From: an uncultured Caryophanales bacterium
GTDB taxonomy: Bacteria; Bacillota_I; Bacilli_A; RFN20; CAG-826
Direction: 5' to 3'
Assembly: GCA_946401755.1 (NCBI GenBank)
Contig: CAMIVH010000018.1
Span: forward strand, 1 to 11,747
DNA: 11,747 bases
Position 1 is the first letter of the stretch, and each line of letters opens with the position of its first letter. A model generated the notes under the pieces. It saw only the letters and a list, made by a program, of their open reading frames with translations. It was not told the origin of the DNA and made no database searches. Below, in pieces: positions 1 through 6,258 of this stretch. Position numbers and translations under genes: made by a program.

Positions 1-1068
1 CATATTCCATTTTGTGAAAAAATCTGCGATTACTGCGACTTTACAAAGTTGCAGTATTTTCGTAAGTTCGCTATTCCTTATTTAGAAGCTTTAGAAAAAG
101 AATTAAAAAGCTATGATATCGGTGAACTAAATACCATCTATGTCGGTGGTGGAACTCCAACCGCTTTAGAGGATGATTTATTTGAACAATTATTAAAAAT
201 AATTAAGCCATATAGTGATGGTGTTAAAGAATACACTTTTGAGGCTAATCCAGAATCGTTAACTGAGTCTAAAATCAAACTCTTAAAGGAGTATGGTGTT
301 AACCGTATCTCCTTAGGGGTGCAGAGCACCGATGATAAAGTCTTAAAGGCTATCAACCGTGAACACGATTATGAAGATGTCAAAAGAGCCATTGCGTGCT
401 TACAGCAATATGACATCAATAACATCAACGTTGATTTAATTCTAGGCTTACCACATAGTAGCAAATCACTTTTACTAAAAGATTTAGAAAATCTAACAAA
501 GTTAGGCATTAAACATATTTCTTGTTATGGTTTAACCATTCATCCACATACTGTCTTACATAATCAAGGTTTTAAAGAATTAGAGGATGATAAGATGCGT
601 GAACTATATGATTTAGTTCATAATTATCTAAAAGATAAAGGCTTTGTGCATTATGAAGTTTCTAACTGGGCAAAAGAGGGTTATGAAAGCCTCCACAATA
701 TGATCTATTGGAAAAATGAAAAATATTATGGATGCGGGCTAGGCGCTGCGGGATATATCGGGGATATCCGTTATAAAAACACCGTTAACTTAGATAGATA
801 TCTAAATGGTGAATATATCGCGGAAAAAGAAGAACTAACCACTAAAGATAAATATAACTATGAAATCATGCTTGTCTTAAGATGCATATATGCTGGACTT
901 AACTTTAAAAAGATTAAAGAAGAATATGGCGTGGATCTCTATCAAAAGAAAGACGCCATCGATAAGTTCATAGATGAAGGCTATCTGACATTTAGTAATG
1001 GTGTAGCAAGACCAACCTATGAAGGCATGATGATTTTGGATACAATCATCCTCGAATTACTTAAGTAA
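1..1068 (+). CDS. hemW: HemW-type radical SAM heme chaperone, 5' end cut off by the window
   Basis: The reading frame is open from the first base, so the gene begins upstream; 355 residues are visible and probably only 10-20 are missing. Near the start is HIPFC with the radical SAM cluster motif CxxxCxxC at visible residues 5, 9 and 12, followed by DF. The pattern CxxxCxxCDF is typical of HemW; HemN has a different third-cysteine context. A GGGTPT motif follows at residues 49-54, and near residues 230-245 there is a YW...YYGCGLGA segment as in this family. HemW is known as a heme-binding chaperone that delivers heme to respiratory enzymes, and it has often been misannotated as coproporphyrinogen oxidase HemN. 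Its position directly upstream of hrcA matches Bacillus. No clear intrinsic terminator follows the stop. An internal TTG at 49 is not a credible start because it lies after the iron-sulfur cysteines. Confidence 0.93.
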   Translation, partial: HIPFCEKICDYCDFTKLQYFRKFAIPYLEALEKELKSYDIGELNTIYVGGGTPTALEDDLFEQLLKIIKPYSDGVKEYTFEANPESLTESKIKLLKEYGVNRISLGVQSTDDKVLKAINREHDYEDVKRAIACLQQYDINNINVDLILGLPHSSKSLLLKDLENLTKLGIKHISCYGLTIHPHTVLHNQGFKELEDDKMRELYDLVHNYLKDKGFVHYEVSNWAKEGYESLHNMIYWKNEKYYGCGLGAAGYIGDIRYKNTVNLDRYLNGEYIAEKEELTTKDKYNYEIMLVLRCIYAGLNFKKIKEEYGVDLYQKKDAIDKFIDEGYLTFSNGVARPTYEGMMILDTIILELLK

Positions 1069-1102
1069 ATAATCTTTCTAATAAATTTTTTATCGTTTAA
1101 TT

Positions 1103-1130
1103 ATGACAATTATTTATTGTTTGTTATAAT
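1103..1130 (+). promoter_or_regulatory. Strong extended -10 promoter for the 1138-1368 RNA
   Basis: ATGACA (1103-1108, five of six matches to TTGACA) is separated by 16 nt from a perfect TATAAT (1125-1130). The TG at 1122-1123 creates the extended -10 TGTTATAAT. Transcription should start near 1137-1139. No credible coding sequence follows before the terminator at 1341-1368, so the likely product is a non-coding RNA. This is a sequence-based prediction of a housekeeping sigma factor promoter. Confidence 0.78.
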
Positions 1131-1137
1131 ACTTTCT

Positions 1138-1368
1138 GGAATTAGTTAGCCATAACTAACTCTAAAACGTTATTACATTAGTAATAATATCGTTCGGAAT
1201 GGTGGCCTAATTCAGTTTCTATGATAGACAGTGGTTGTCACCATAGAGTATTGCCCTCCTTAGCTTACCCTATTATAGGCCACCGTTCCACATACTTAAC
1301 ATTGCTTTTTTTGATTGATACAGTTTGTTAAAATCTCCGGAATACCCCAAGCCGAATGGGGTATTTTT
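1138..1368 (+). ncRNA. Candidate structured non-coding RNA of about 230 nt, family not recognised
   Basis: This stretch lies between hemW and hrcA and has its own promoter and terminator. I see three consecutive hairpins. The first pairs TTAGTTA (1142-1148) with TAACTAA (1153-1159) around a GCCA loop. The second pairs 1166-1176 with 1181-1194: 11 bp, ATTA loop, one 3-nt bulge. The third is a long hairpin closed by 14 uninterrupted pairs (1196-1209 with 1276-1289, one G-U). It has an asymmetric internal loop (1210-1217 and 1248-1275) and an apical stem pairing 1218-1223 with 1242-1247 and 1227-1230 with 1236-1239. The large loop carries CCTCCTT (1255-1261), the complement of a Shine-Dalgarno sequence. 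A long hairpin with a central bubble recalls 6S RNA, but I recognise no 6S sequence hallmarks. I see none of the conserved motifs of RNase P RNA, SRP RNA, tmRNA or T-box. The 5' end is estimated from the promoter. An inverted-repeat mobile element is a less likely alternative. Confidence 0.62.
1341..1368 (+). terminator. Intrinsic terminator after the candidate RNA
   Basis: AATACCCC (1341-1348) pairs perfectly with GGGGTATT (1358-1365) around a 9-nt loop, and a run of five T spans 1364-1368. The T tract is only on the + side, so it ends rightward transcription. It lies upstream of the hrcA promoter. It would insulate the heat-shock operon from the RNA gene and from any hemW read-through. Confidence 0.88.
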
Positions 1369-1420
1369 CGTCTGTTTGCCCTATAAATCCTTAATGTATA
1401 TTTTATATAAATTTAAATAA

Positions 1421-1447
1421 TTAGCAGATACTACTTGACAGTGCTAA
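1421..1447 (+). promoter_or_regulatory. Upstream CIRCE-like operator, degenerate, over the -35 box
   Basis: TTAGCAGAT-N9-CAGTGCTAA has the exact 9-9-9 layout of the HrcA operator TTAGCACTC-N9-GAGTGCTAA. The left arm matches 6 of 9 and the right arm 8 of 9. It covers the TTGACA -35 hexamer at 1435-1440. HrcA bound here would block RNA polymerase. It is weaker than the copy at 1467-1493, so it may be a lower-affinity or cooperative site. Confidence 0.68.
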
Positions 1448-1462
1448 TAAAAACCGTAAAAT
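1435..1462 (+). promoter_or_regulatory. Promoter of the hrcA-grpE-dnaK-dnaJ operon
   Basis: A perfect TTGACA (1435-1440) and TAAAAT (1457-1462, five of six matches to TATAAT) are separated by 16 nt. Transcription should begin near 1468-1470, at the left edge of the second CIRCE palindrome. Bases 1391-1420 just upstream are almost pure A+T and could act as an UP element. This is a housekeeping sigma promoter repressed by HrcA, as in other Bacillota. Confidence 0.85.
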
Positions 1463-1466
1463 GTAG

Positions 1467-1493
1467 TTAGCACAAAAAGAGATAGAGTGCTAA
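1467..1493 (+). promoter_or_regulatory. CIRCE operator at the hrcA transcription start
   Basis: TTAGCACAA-N9-GAGTGCTAA matches the HrcA operator consensus 16 of 18, with a perfect right arm. It covers the predicted transcription start, so it would be carried in the 5' leader of the mRNA, immediately before the Shine-Dalgarno AAGGAGG (1495-1501). HrcA, folded with GroE help, is known to bind CIRCE in unstressed cells and release it on heat shock. The only other CIRCE-like copy seen is at 1421-1447. Confidence 0.92.
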
Positions 1494-1509
1494 AAAGGAG
1501 GAGAAAACC

Positions 1510-2553
1510 ATGGCTTTAACACGTAGTGATACGATTCTAAAATACATCGTTGAATACTTTATTAAAAATGCCCAGCCAGTTGGCTCTCATACCCTCATCG
1601 AAGAATATAAGCTTCCATATTCCAGCGCCACCATTAGAAATGAAATGTTTGCGTTAGAGAAAATGGGACTTATCGAAAAGACCCACAGTAGCAGCGGCCG
1701 TGTGCCAAGTGCGAAGGGTTATCGTTATTACTGCGATAACTTAAGAGATGGTTCCGTTAACGAACAACTCAAGAACAGCATTCAAACCGTTCTTGATCAA
1801 AAAGTTAAATCCATCGACGCGGTTATTAAAGAAAGCTGTGAGATTTTATCTCATATGACTAACTTAGTGACTGTGGTTATGGGTCCAGATGAAAACAAAG
1901 AAAAATTAGCGTTTATCCAAATGGTGCAGATCTCTGATAACACAATTACCGCGATCTTCGTCACTGATAAAGGCTATGTTGAAAACAAAACCTTCATCGT
2001 ACCTGAGAACTTAAAAGCGAGCGAAATCGTGAACTGTGTCTCCTTATTAAATGACAGATTAAAAGGTACACCAATCGTTGAACTCGTCGAAAAGACTGAA
2101 GCCTTAAAACCAGTTCTTAACGATTATATCGTTGGCCATGACCTTGTTTACCAAGCCTTGCTTGAAACATTCATGCGCTTCGCTAGTGACCGTTTAAGCC
2201 TCTATGGTAGAGATGAGCTCTTCACACGTGAAGAATATAAAAATGATACAGAGAAATTAGAAAGAGTCTTCAAGTTACTTAACGACCAACAACTTCTTAA
2301 AGAAGTTAAAGACGAGATTAAAAAGGATGACGATGGCCGAATCATTCGTATCGGTGATATCGAAGGTAATCCAGATGTCTCAATGGTGACAGCGAAAATT
2401 GACTTAGGAGACGAAGGTAATCGTGCGATTACATTACTCGGACCAACAAGAATCGATTATGACCAAGCCTTATCCGCTTTGGAATATATCGCTGAAACAT
2501 TAACCGATTACTTCAAAGGATTAAACAACAAAGGAGGTAAAGGTGATGCCTAA
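1510..2553 (+). CDS. hrcA: Heat-inducible transcription repressor HrcA
   Basis: The 347-residue product has normal HrcA length. Residues 1-75 form the winged helix-turn-helix, with the family signatures PVGSHTL (23-29), SATIRNEM (39-46) and SSGRVPSAKGYRYY (61-74). The rest is the GAF-like and dimerisation region, ending in a typical segment with ITLLGPTRIDYDQ and a final helix. HrcA represses class I heat-shock genes by binding CIRCE, and two CIRCE-like sites flank its own promoter. The ATG at 1510 is preceded by AAGGAGG (1495-1501) at good spacing. The end of the gene overlaps the start of grpE by 8 nt, suggesting translational coupling. It is the first gene of the hrcA-grpE-dnaK-dnaJ operon. 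Confidence 0.97.
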   Translation: MALTRSDTILKYIVEYFIKNAQPVGSHTLIEEYKLPYSSATIRNEMFALEKMGLIEKTHSSSGRVPSAKGYRYYCDNLRDGSVNEQLKNSIQTVLDQKVKSIDAVIKESCEILSHMTNLVTVVMGPDENKEKLAFIQMVQISDNTITAIFVTDKGYVENKTFIVPENLKASEIVNCVSLLNDRLKGTPIVELVEKTEALKPVLNDYIVGHDLVYQALLETFMRFASDRLSLYGRDELFTREEYKNDTEKLERVFKLLNDQQLLKEVKDEIKKDDDGRIIRIGDIEGNPDVSMVTAKIDLGDEGNRAITLLGPTRIDYDQALSALEYIAETLTDYFKGLNNKGGKGDA

Positions 2554-3106
2554 AGAAACTAAAGAACAAGTGAAAGACGAAAAAAACAAAGACAAGAAAA
2601 AGATCCAAGAGCTCGAAGAAGAACTTGCTAAAGCAAAAGCTGATTCTGAGCATTGGAAAAACGAATACTATAGAGCCTACGCAGATACAAAGAATCTCCG
2701 TATGAACTTAGAAAAAGAACACTCAGACGCAATGCGCTATAGAGCGATGGGGTTCGTGGAAGAATTACTACCAGTACTTGATAGCTTCCATATGGCCCTT
2801 GGTAATGAACCAACAAGCCCAGAAGTTAAAAACTACTTAGTGGGATTCCAATTCATCTATCGTAACTTTGTTAGCGCACTAGAAAACGAAGGAGTGAAAG
2901 AAATCGCTCCAAACATTGGAGATAAGTTCTCCGATAAGAACATGGACGCCGTTGACGTCACTGAACAAGAAGGCGAAGAAAACCTCGTCACTAAAGTGTA
3001 CGCTAAAGGCTATGAATTACATGGACGTCTCATTAGACCCGCTAGAGTCTCAGTGAGCAAAAACAAAAAAGAAGAACACAAAGAGAGCGTCAAAGCAGAC
3101 GCTTAA
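2546..3106 (+). CDS. grpE: Nucleotide exchange factor GrpE
   Basis: GrpE is the homodimeric cofactor that releases ADP from DnaK. The 186-residue product begins with a lysine- and glutamate-rich coiled coil (about residues 5-75), then a helical dimer region. A C-terminal beta-wing follows, with GDKFSDKNMDAV (125-136) and KGYELHGRLIRPARVSV (154-170). The usual HEAV of the wing reads MDAV here. A GTG at 2543 is directly followed by an ATG at 2546. I chose the ATG because it lies 8 nt after AAGGAGG (2531-2537), whereas the GTG lies only 5 nt away; the two proteins differ by one residue. The start lies inside the end of hrcA. The gene ends with tandem stops TAA-TAG, and the second is part of the dnaK ribosome binding site. 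Confidence 0.96.
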   Translation: MPKETKEQVKDEKNKDKKKIQELEEELAKAKADSEHWKNEYYRAYADTKNLRMNLEKEHSDAMRYRAMGFVEELLPVLDSFHMALGNEPTSPEVKNYLVGFQFIYRNFVSALENEGVKEIAPNIGDKFSDKNMDAVDVTEQEGEENLVTKVYAKGYELHGRLIRPARVSVSKNKKEEHKESVKADA

Positions 3107-3122
3107 TAGGAGGATATAAATT

Positions 3123-4949
3123 ATGGCAAAAGAAATTATCTTAGGTATCGACTTAGGTACCACAAACTCAGTCGTCAGTTACTTACAAGCTGATGGTACA
3201 GTGAAAGTTATTCCAAACCCTGAAGGCACAGTGACCACACCTTCCGTCGTAGCTTTTAAAGCTAACGGTGAAGAAATCGTTGGTAACGCTGCTAAACGTC
3301 AAGCCGTCACAAACCCAGATACAGTTAGTTCCATTAAGAGAATTATGGGTAGTGCGGAAAAGGTCAACATTAAATGTGTGAATAAATCATTCACCCCACA
3401 AGAAATCTCCGCAAAGATTCTTGCTTACATGAAGAAATACGCTGAAGCCCACTTAGGTCAATCAGTCGCTAAAGCGGTCATTACCGTTCCTGCTTACTTC
3501 AACGATGCTCAAAGACAAGCGACAAAAGACGCTGGTCAAATCGCTGGTCTTGATGTCGTTCGTATCATTAACGAACCAACCGCTGCGGCCTTAGCCTATG
3601 GCTTAGAAAACGATAAATCCGAAAAAATCTTAGTCTTCGACTTAGGTGGTGGTACATTCGACGTTTCCATCCTTGATATTGGTGATGGCACATTCGAAGT
3701 TATTTCTACCGCTGGTGATAACCACCTCGGTGGTGATGACTGGGATCAAGTCGTCGCTGACTGGATCAAAGCCCAAATCAAGATTCAATCTAACGTTGAT
3801 ATCACAGATAAAGGTTCCTTACAAAGAATTAGAGAAGCTGCTGAAAAAGCGAAAATCGAACTCTCTGCTTCTATGGAAACAGTTATCTCCTTACCATTCA
3901 TTAGCATGACATCTGCGGGCCCAGTTAACTTCGAAGTCACATTAAGCCGTGCTAAATTCCAAGATTTAACAAGACATCTCTTAAATAGATGTGAAGAACC
4001 AGTGAGACGTGCTTTAGCCGATGCTCATATGAGTGCTTCTGAACTCAACCAAGTCTTATTAATCGGTGGTTCCATCCGTATGCCAGCCGTCCAAGAATTA
4101 GTCGCTAGATTAACTGGTAAGAAACCAAACTTATCCGTTAACCCAGATGAAGCTGTTTCTATCGGTGCGGCTTACCAAGGTGGTGTCGTCTCTGGTGATG
4201 TTAAAGACGTAGTCTTATTAGACGTCACTCCATTAACCTTAGGTATTGAAACCTTAGGTGGTGTCATGACTCCATTAATCACAAGAAACACAACCATCCC
4301 AACCACAAAGAGCCAAATCTTCTCAACCGCTGCGGATAACCAACCAGCCGTTGACATCATGGTCTACCAAGGTGAAAGACCAATGGCCCACGATAACAAG
4401 TTATTAGGTCACTTCCAATTAAATGGTATTAAACCAGCCAGACGTGGTGAACCAAGAATTGAAGTCACATTCTCTATCGACGTTAACGGTATTGTTAAAG
4501 TCAACGCTAAAGACTTAGATACACAAAAAGAACAAAATATTACCATCTCCGGTAGTAATGGTCTTTCTAAAGAAGATATTGATAGAATGGTCAGAGAAGC
4601 CGAAGAACACGCTGAAGAAGATGCCAAACGTAAAGAAGACATCGAACTCCGTAACAAAGCTGAAAGCTTAATTAACGATATCGACATCGCTATGCAAGAA
4701 AAAGGCGCTTCTATGGATCCAGCCCAAAAAGAACAAACACAAAAATTACGCGATGAATTAAAGACCGCTTTAGATAACAACGACATGGCGACTTTAAAAC
4801 AACGTATTAGTGAACTTGAACAAGCTGCTGCTTATATGCAACAACAACAAGCTAACGCTGGCGCACAACCTAACGGTCAAGCGGAACAAGGCACCGCTGG
4901 TACAAACCCAGATGATGTCGTTGATGCTGACTTCACAAAGAAAAACTAA
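3123..4949 (+). CDS. dnaK: Molecular chaperone DnaK (Hsp70)
   Basis: The 608-residue product is a full-length Hsp70 of Gram-positive size. The ATPase domain (about 1-360) shows the phosphate-binding motif GIDLGTTNS (8-16), INEPTAAALAYG (149-160), VFDLGGGTFDVSIL (171-184) and the adenosine motif GGSIRMPAV (315-323). The linker region DVVLLDVTPLTLG (362-374) leads to the substrate-binding beta domain and a helical lid. A Q/N/G-rich tail ends in DDVVDADF. Two usually constant spots differ. GGSTRMP has Ile at 318 instead of Thr, and the usual GIPPAPRG loop reads GIKPARRG at 435-442. The gene starts 9 nt after AGGAGG (3108-3113). It works with GrpE and DnaJ, encoded on either side, in ATP-driven protein folding in the cytoplasm. 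Confidence 0.98.
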   Translation: MAKEIILGIDLGTTNSVVSYLQADGTVKVIPNPEGTVTTPSVVAFKANGEEIVGNAAKRQAVTNPDTVSSIKRIMGSAEKVNIKCVNKSFTPQEISAKILAYMKKYAEAHLGQSVAKAVITVPAYFNDAQRQATKDAGQIAGLDVVRIINEPTAAALAYGLENDKSEKILVFDLGGGTFDVSILDIGDGTFEVISTAGDNHLGGDDWDQVVADWIKAQIKIQSNVDITDKGSLQRIREAAEKAKIELSASMETVISLPFISMTSAGPVNFEVTLSRAKFQDLTRHLLNRCEEPVRRALADAHMSASELNQVLLIGGSIRMPAVQELVARLTGKKPNLSVNPDEAVSIGAAYQGGVVSGDVKDVVLLDVTPLTLGIETLGGVMTPLITRNTTIPTTKSQIFSTAADNQPAVDIMVYQGERPMAHDNKLLGHFQLNGIKPARRGEPRIEVTFSIDVNGIVKVNAKDLDTQKEQNITISGSNGLSKEDIDRMVREAEEHAEEDAKRKEDIELRNKAESLINDIDIAMQEKGASMDPAQKEQTQKLRDELKTALDNNDMATLKQRISELEQAAAYMQQQQANAGAQPNGQAEQGTAGTNPDDVVDADFTKKN

Positions 4950-4974
4950 TTATCAATTAAACAACAATTTCCAA

Positions 4975-5004
4975 GCATGGTAGGGGCTTAATGCCCCTCT
5001 ATGC
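4975..5004 (+). other. GC-rich hairpin between dnaK and dnaJ, without a T tract
   Basis: Bases 4975-4980 pair with 4999-5004 (one G-U), and AGGGGC (4982-4987) pairs with GCCCCT (4993-4998) around a TTAAT loop, with T4981 bulged. No T run follows, so it does not look like an intrinsic terminator. It lies 25 nt after the dnaK stop and 19 nt before the dnaJ start. By analogy with other operons it may mark an RNA processing site or protect the dnaK message from 3' decay, lowering dnaJ relative to dnaK. That role is inferred. Confidence 0.7.
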
Positions 5005-5023
5005 GTGAATAGAAAGGATTATC

Positions 5024-6160
5024 ATGGCAGAGAAAAGAGATTTTTACGAGGTACTAGGTGTTTCTAAGAGCGCCTCTAAAGACGAAATTAAAAGCGCTTA
5101 TCGTAAACTCGCAAAGAAATATCACCCCGATAACCATGAAACTGGTGATGCGGAGAAATTCAAAGAAGTACAAGAAGCTTATGACATCCTTTTCGATGAT
5201 CAAAAAAGAAGCGCTTATGACCAATTTGGTCATGCCGCATTCGAACAAGGCGCAGGTGGCCCAGGAAGCAACCCATTTGAAGGCGGTGGCTTTGGAGGCT
5301 TCGGCGCTGATGGCGTAGACCTTGGCGATATCTTCTCATCGTTCTTCGGTGGTGGCCGTCGTCAACAAAGAGCAAGCACTGGCCCAAGAAGGGGCAATGA
5401 CGCGATTGTGCGTGTGAAAGTTGACTTCATGGATACCATCTTAGGTCGTGATATTGAGATTCCATTAACCGTTGATGAACAATGTTCATCCTGCCATGGT
5501 ACAGGCGCGAAAACTCCTAATGATGTGAAGACCTGTCCTAACTGTGGTGGTCATGGCTACGTCAGAGTACAAAGAAGAAGCTTATTTGGTGTCATTGAAC
5601 AACAAGAAACATGTACACGTTGTAACGGCACAGGTAAAATTATCTCCAATCCATGTCCTAACTGTGGTGGCAAAGGCTATAACAGAGTTAAGAAAAACAT
5701 TAAAGTTCATATTATCGCTGGTATTAATAACGGCCAACAAATCCGTGTCCAAGGCATGGGTGAAAGAGGGGCCAATGGTGGTCCTAACGGCGACCTCTTC
5801 GTAGAAGTTAACGTTAAACCACACGAATACTTCAAAAGAGATGGTAATGATATCCATCTTACAGTGCCAGTCGACTTCATCGACGCAATCTTAGGCACAA
5901 GCGTGGATGTCCCAACAGTCTATGGAGAAGCCACTCTTAATATCCCAGCGGGTACGCAACCTGGACAAATATTCAGAATGCGTGGTCAGGGCGTGAAAGA
6001 TTTAAGAAGTGGTAAGCCTGGCGATCAATATGTCCATCTCGATATCAAGATGCCAACTTCCTTGAATAGAAAACAAAAAGATTTATTAACGCAATATCGT
6101 AATGAAATCGGAAAAGATGACTCATTACTGGCAAAGTTCAAAAAAATCTTCAAAAAATAA
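5024..6160 (+). CDS. dnaJ: Chaperone DnaJ (type I Hsp40)
   Basis: DnaJ delivers unfolded clients to DnaK and stimulates its ATPase. The 378-residue product has all the type I parts in order. The J domain (5-70) has HPD at 34-36, and a Gly/Phe-rich stretch spans about 75-110. The zinc domain has four CxxCxGxG repeats, with cysteine pairs at 154/157, 171/174, 197/200 and 211/214. The C-terminal substrate-binding domain begins near 220. No key residue is missing. The ATG follows AAAGGA (5013-5018) at 5 nt, a weaker ribosome binding site than that of dnaK, fitting lower expression. It is the last gene of the operon; a terminator overlaps its stop codon. Confidence 0.97.
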   Translation: MAEKRDFYEVLGVSKSASKDEIKSAYRKLAKKYHPDNHETGDAEKFKEVQEAYDILFDDQKRSAYDQFGHAAFEQGAGGPGSNPFEGGGFGGFGADGVDLGDIFSSFFGGGRRQQRASTGPRRGNDAIVRVKVDFMDTILGRDIEIPLTVDEQCSSCHGTGAKTPNDVKTCPNCGGHGYVRVQRRSLFGVIEQQETCTRCNGTGKIISNPCPNCGGKGYNRVKKNIKVHIIAGINNGQQIRVQGMGERGANGGPNGDLFVEVNVKPHEYFKRDGNDIHLTVPVDFIDAILGTSVDVPTVYGEATLNIPAGTQPGQIFRMRGQGVKDLRSGKPGDQYVHLDIKMPTSLNRKQKDLLTQYRNEIGKDDSLLAKFKKIFKK

Positions 6161-6182
6161 ACCGGATTTATCCGGTTTTTTA
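6159..6182 (+). terminator. Intrinsic terminator of the hrcA-dnaJ operon
   Basis: AAACCGGA (6159-6166) pairs with TCCGGTTT (6171-6178) around a TTTA loop, and six consecutive T occupy 6176-6181. The stem begins inside the dnaJ stop codon. It separates the heat-shock operon from the C39-peptidase gene downstream. Confidence 0.92.
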
Positions 6183-6258
6183 TTTTCTCAAAAATATTTT
6201 TCATTTTTTTCGGACAAATTTGAAAAAACGCCCCTATTACATTTATAGGAGGTGTTAA

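Noticed and set aside
49..60. TTG at 49 as the start of hemW
   Set aside because: The radical SAM cysteines at codons 5, 9 and 12 lie upstream in the same open frame, so the real start is outside the window.
1196..1289. 14-bp inverted repeat as the ends of a small mobile element
   Set aside because: There is no target-site duplication beside the repeat. The flanking promoter and terminator and the nested apical stem fit an RNA gene better. A genome-wide copy search would settle it.
1301..1312. Run of seven T at 1306-1312 as a terminator
   Set aside because: The nearest stem ends at 1289, 16 nt away, and no hairpin abuts the T run. The terminator at 1341-1368 is far better.
1138..1368. T-box or riboswitch controlling hrcA
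   Set aside because: No T-box AGGGTGGNACCGCG motif or antiterminator alternative is visible, and hrcA has its own complete promoter after the terminator.
2543..2545. GTG at 2543 as the grpE start
   Set aside because: It is immediately followed by ATG, which has better spacing to AAGGAGG; the difference is one residue.
4409..4786. Long reverse-strand open frame inside dnaK
   Set aside because: It is serine- and leucine-rich antisense of a highly conserved gene, with no ribosome binding site or recognisable domain; a shadow frame.
6211..6240. Promoter for the C39-peptidase gene (CGGACA, TATTAC)
   Set aside because: Both boxes are poor, the spacer is 18 nt, and the transcript would start at the Shine-Dalgarno sequence; too weak to list as a feature.
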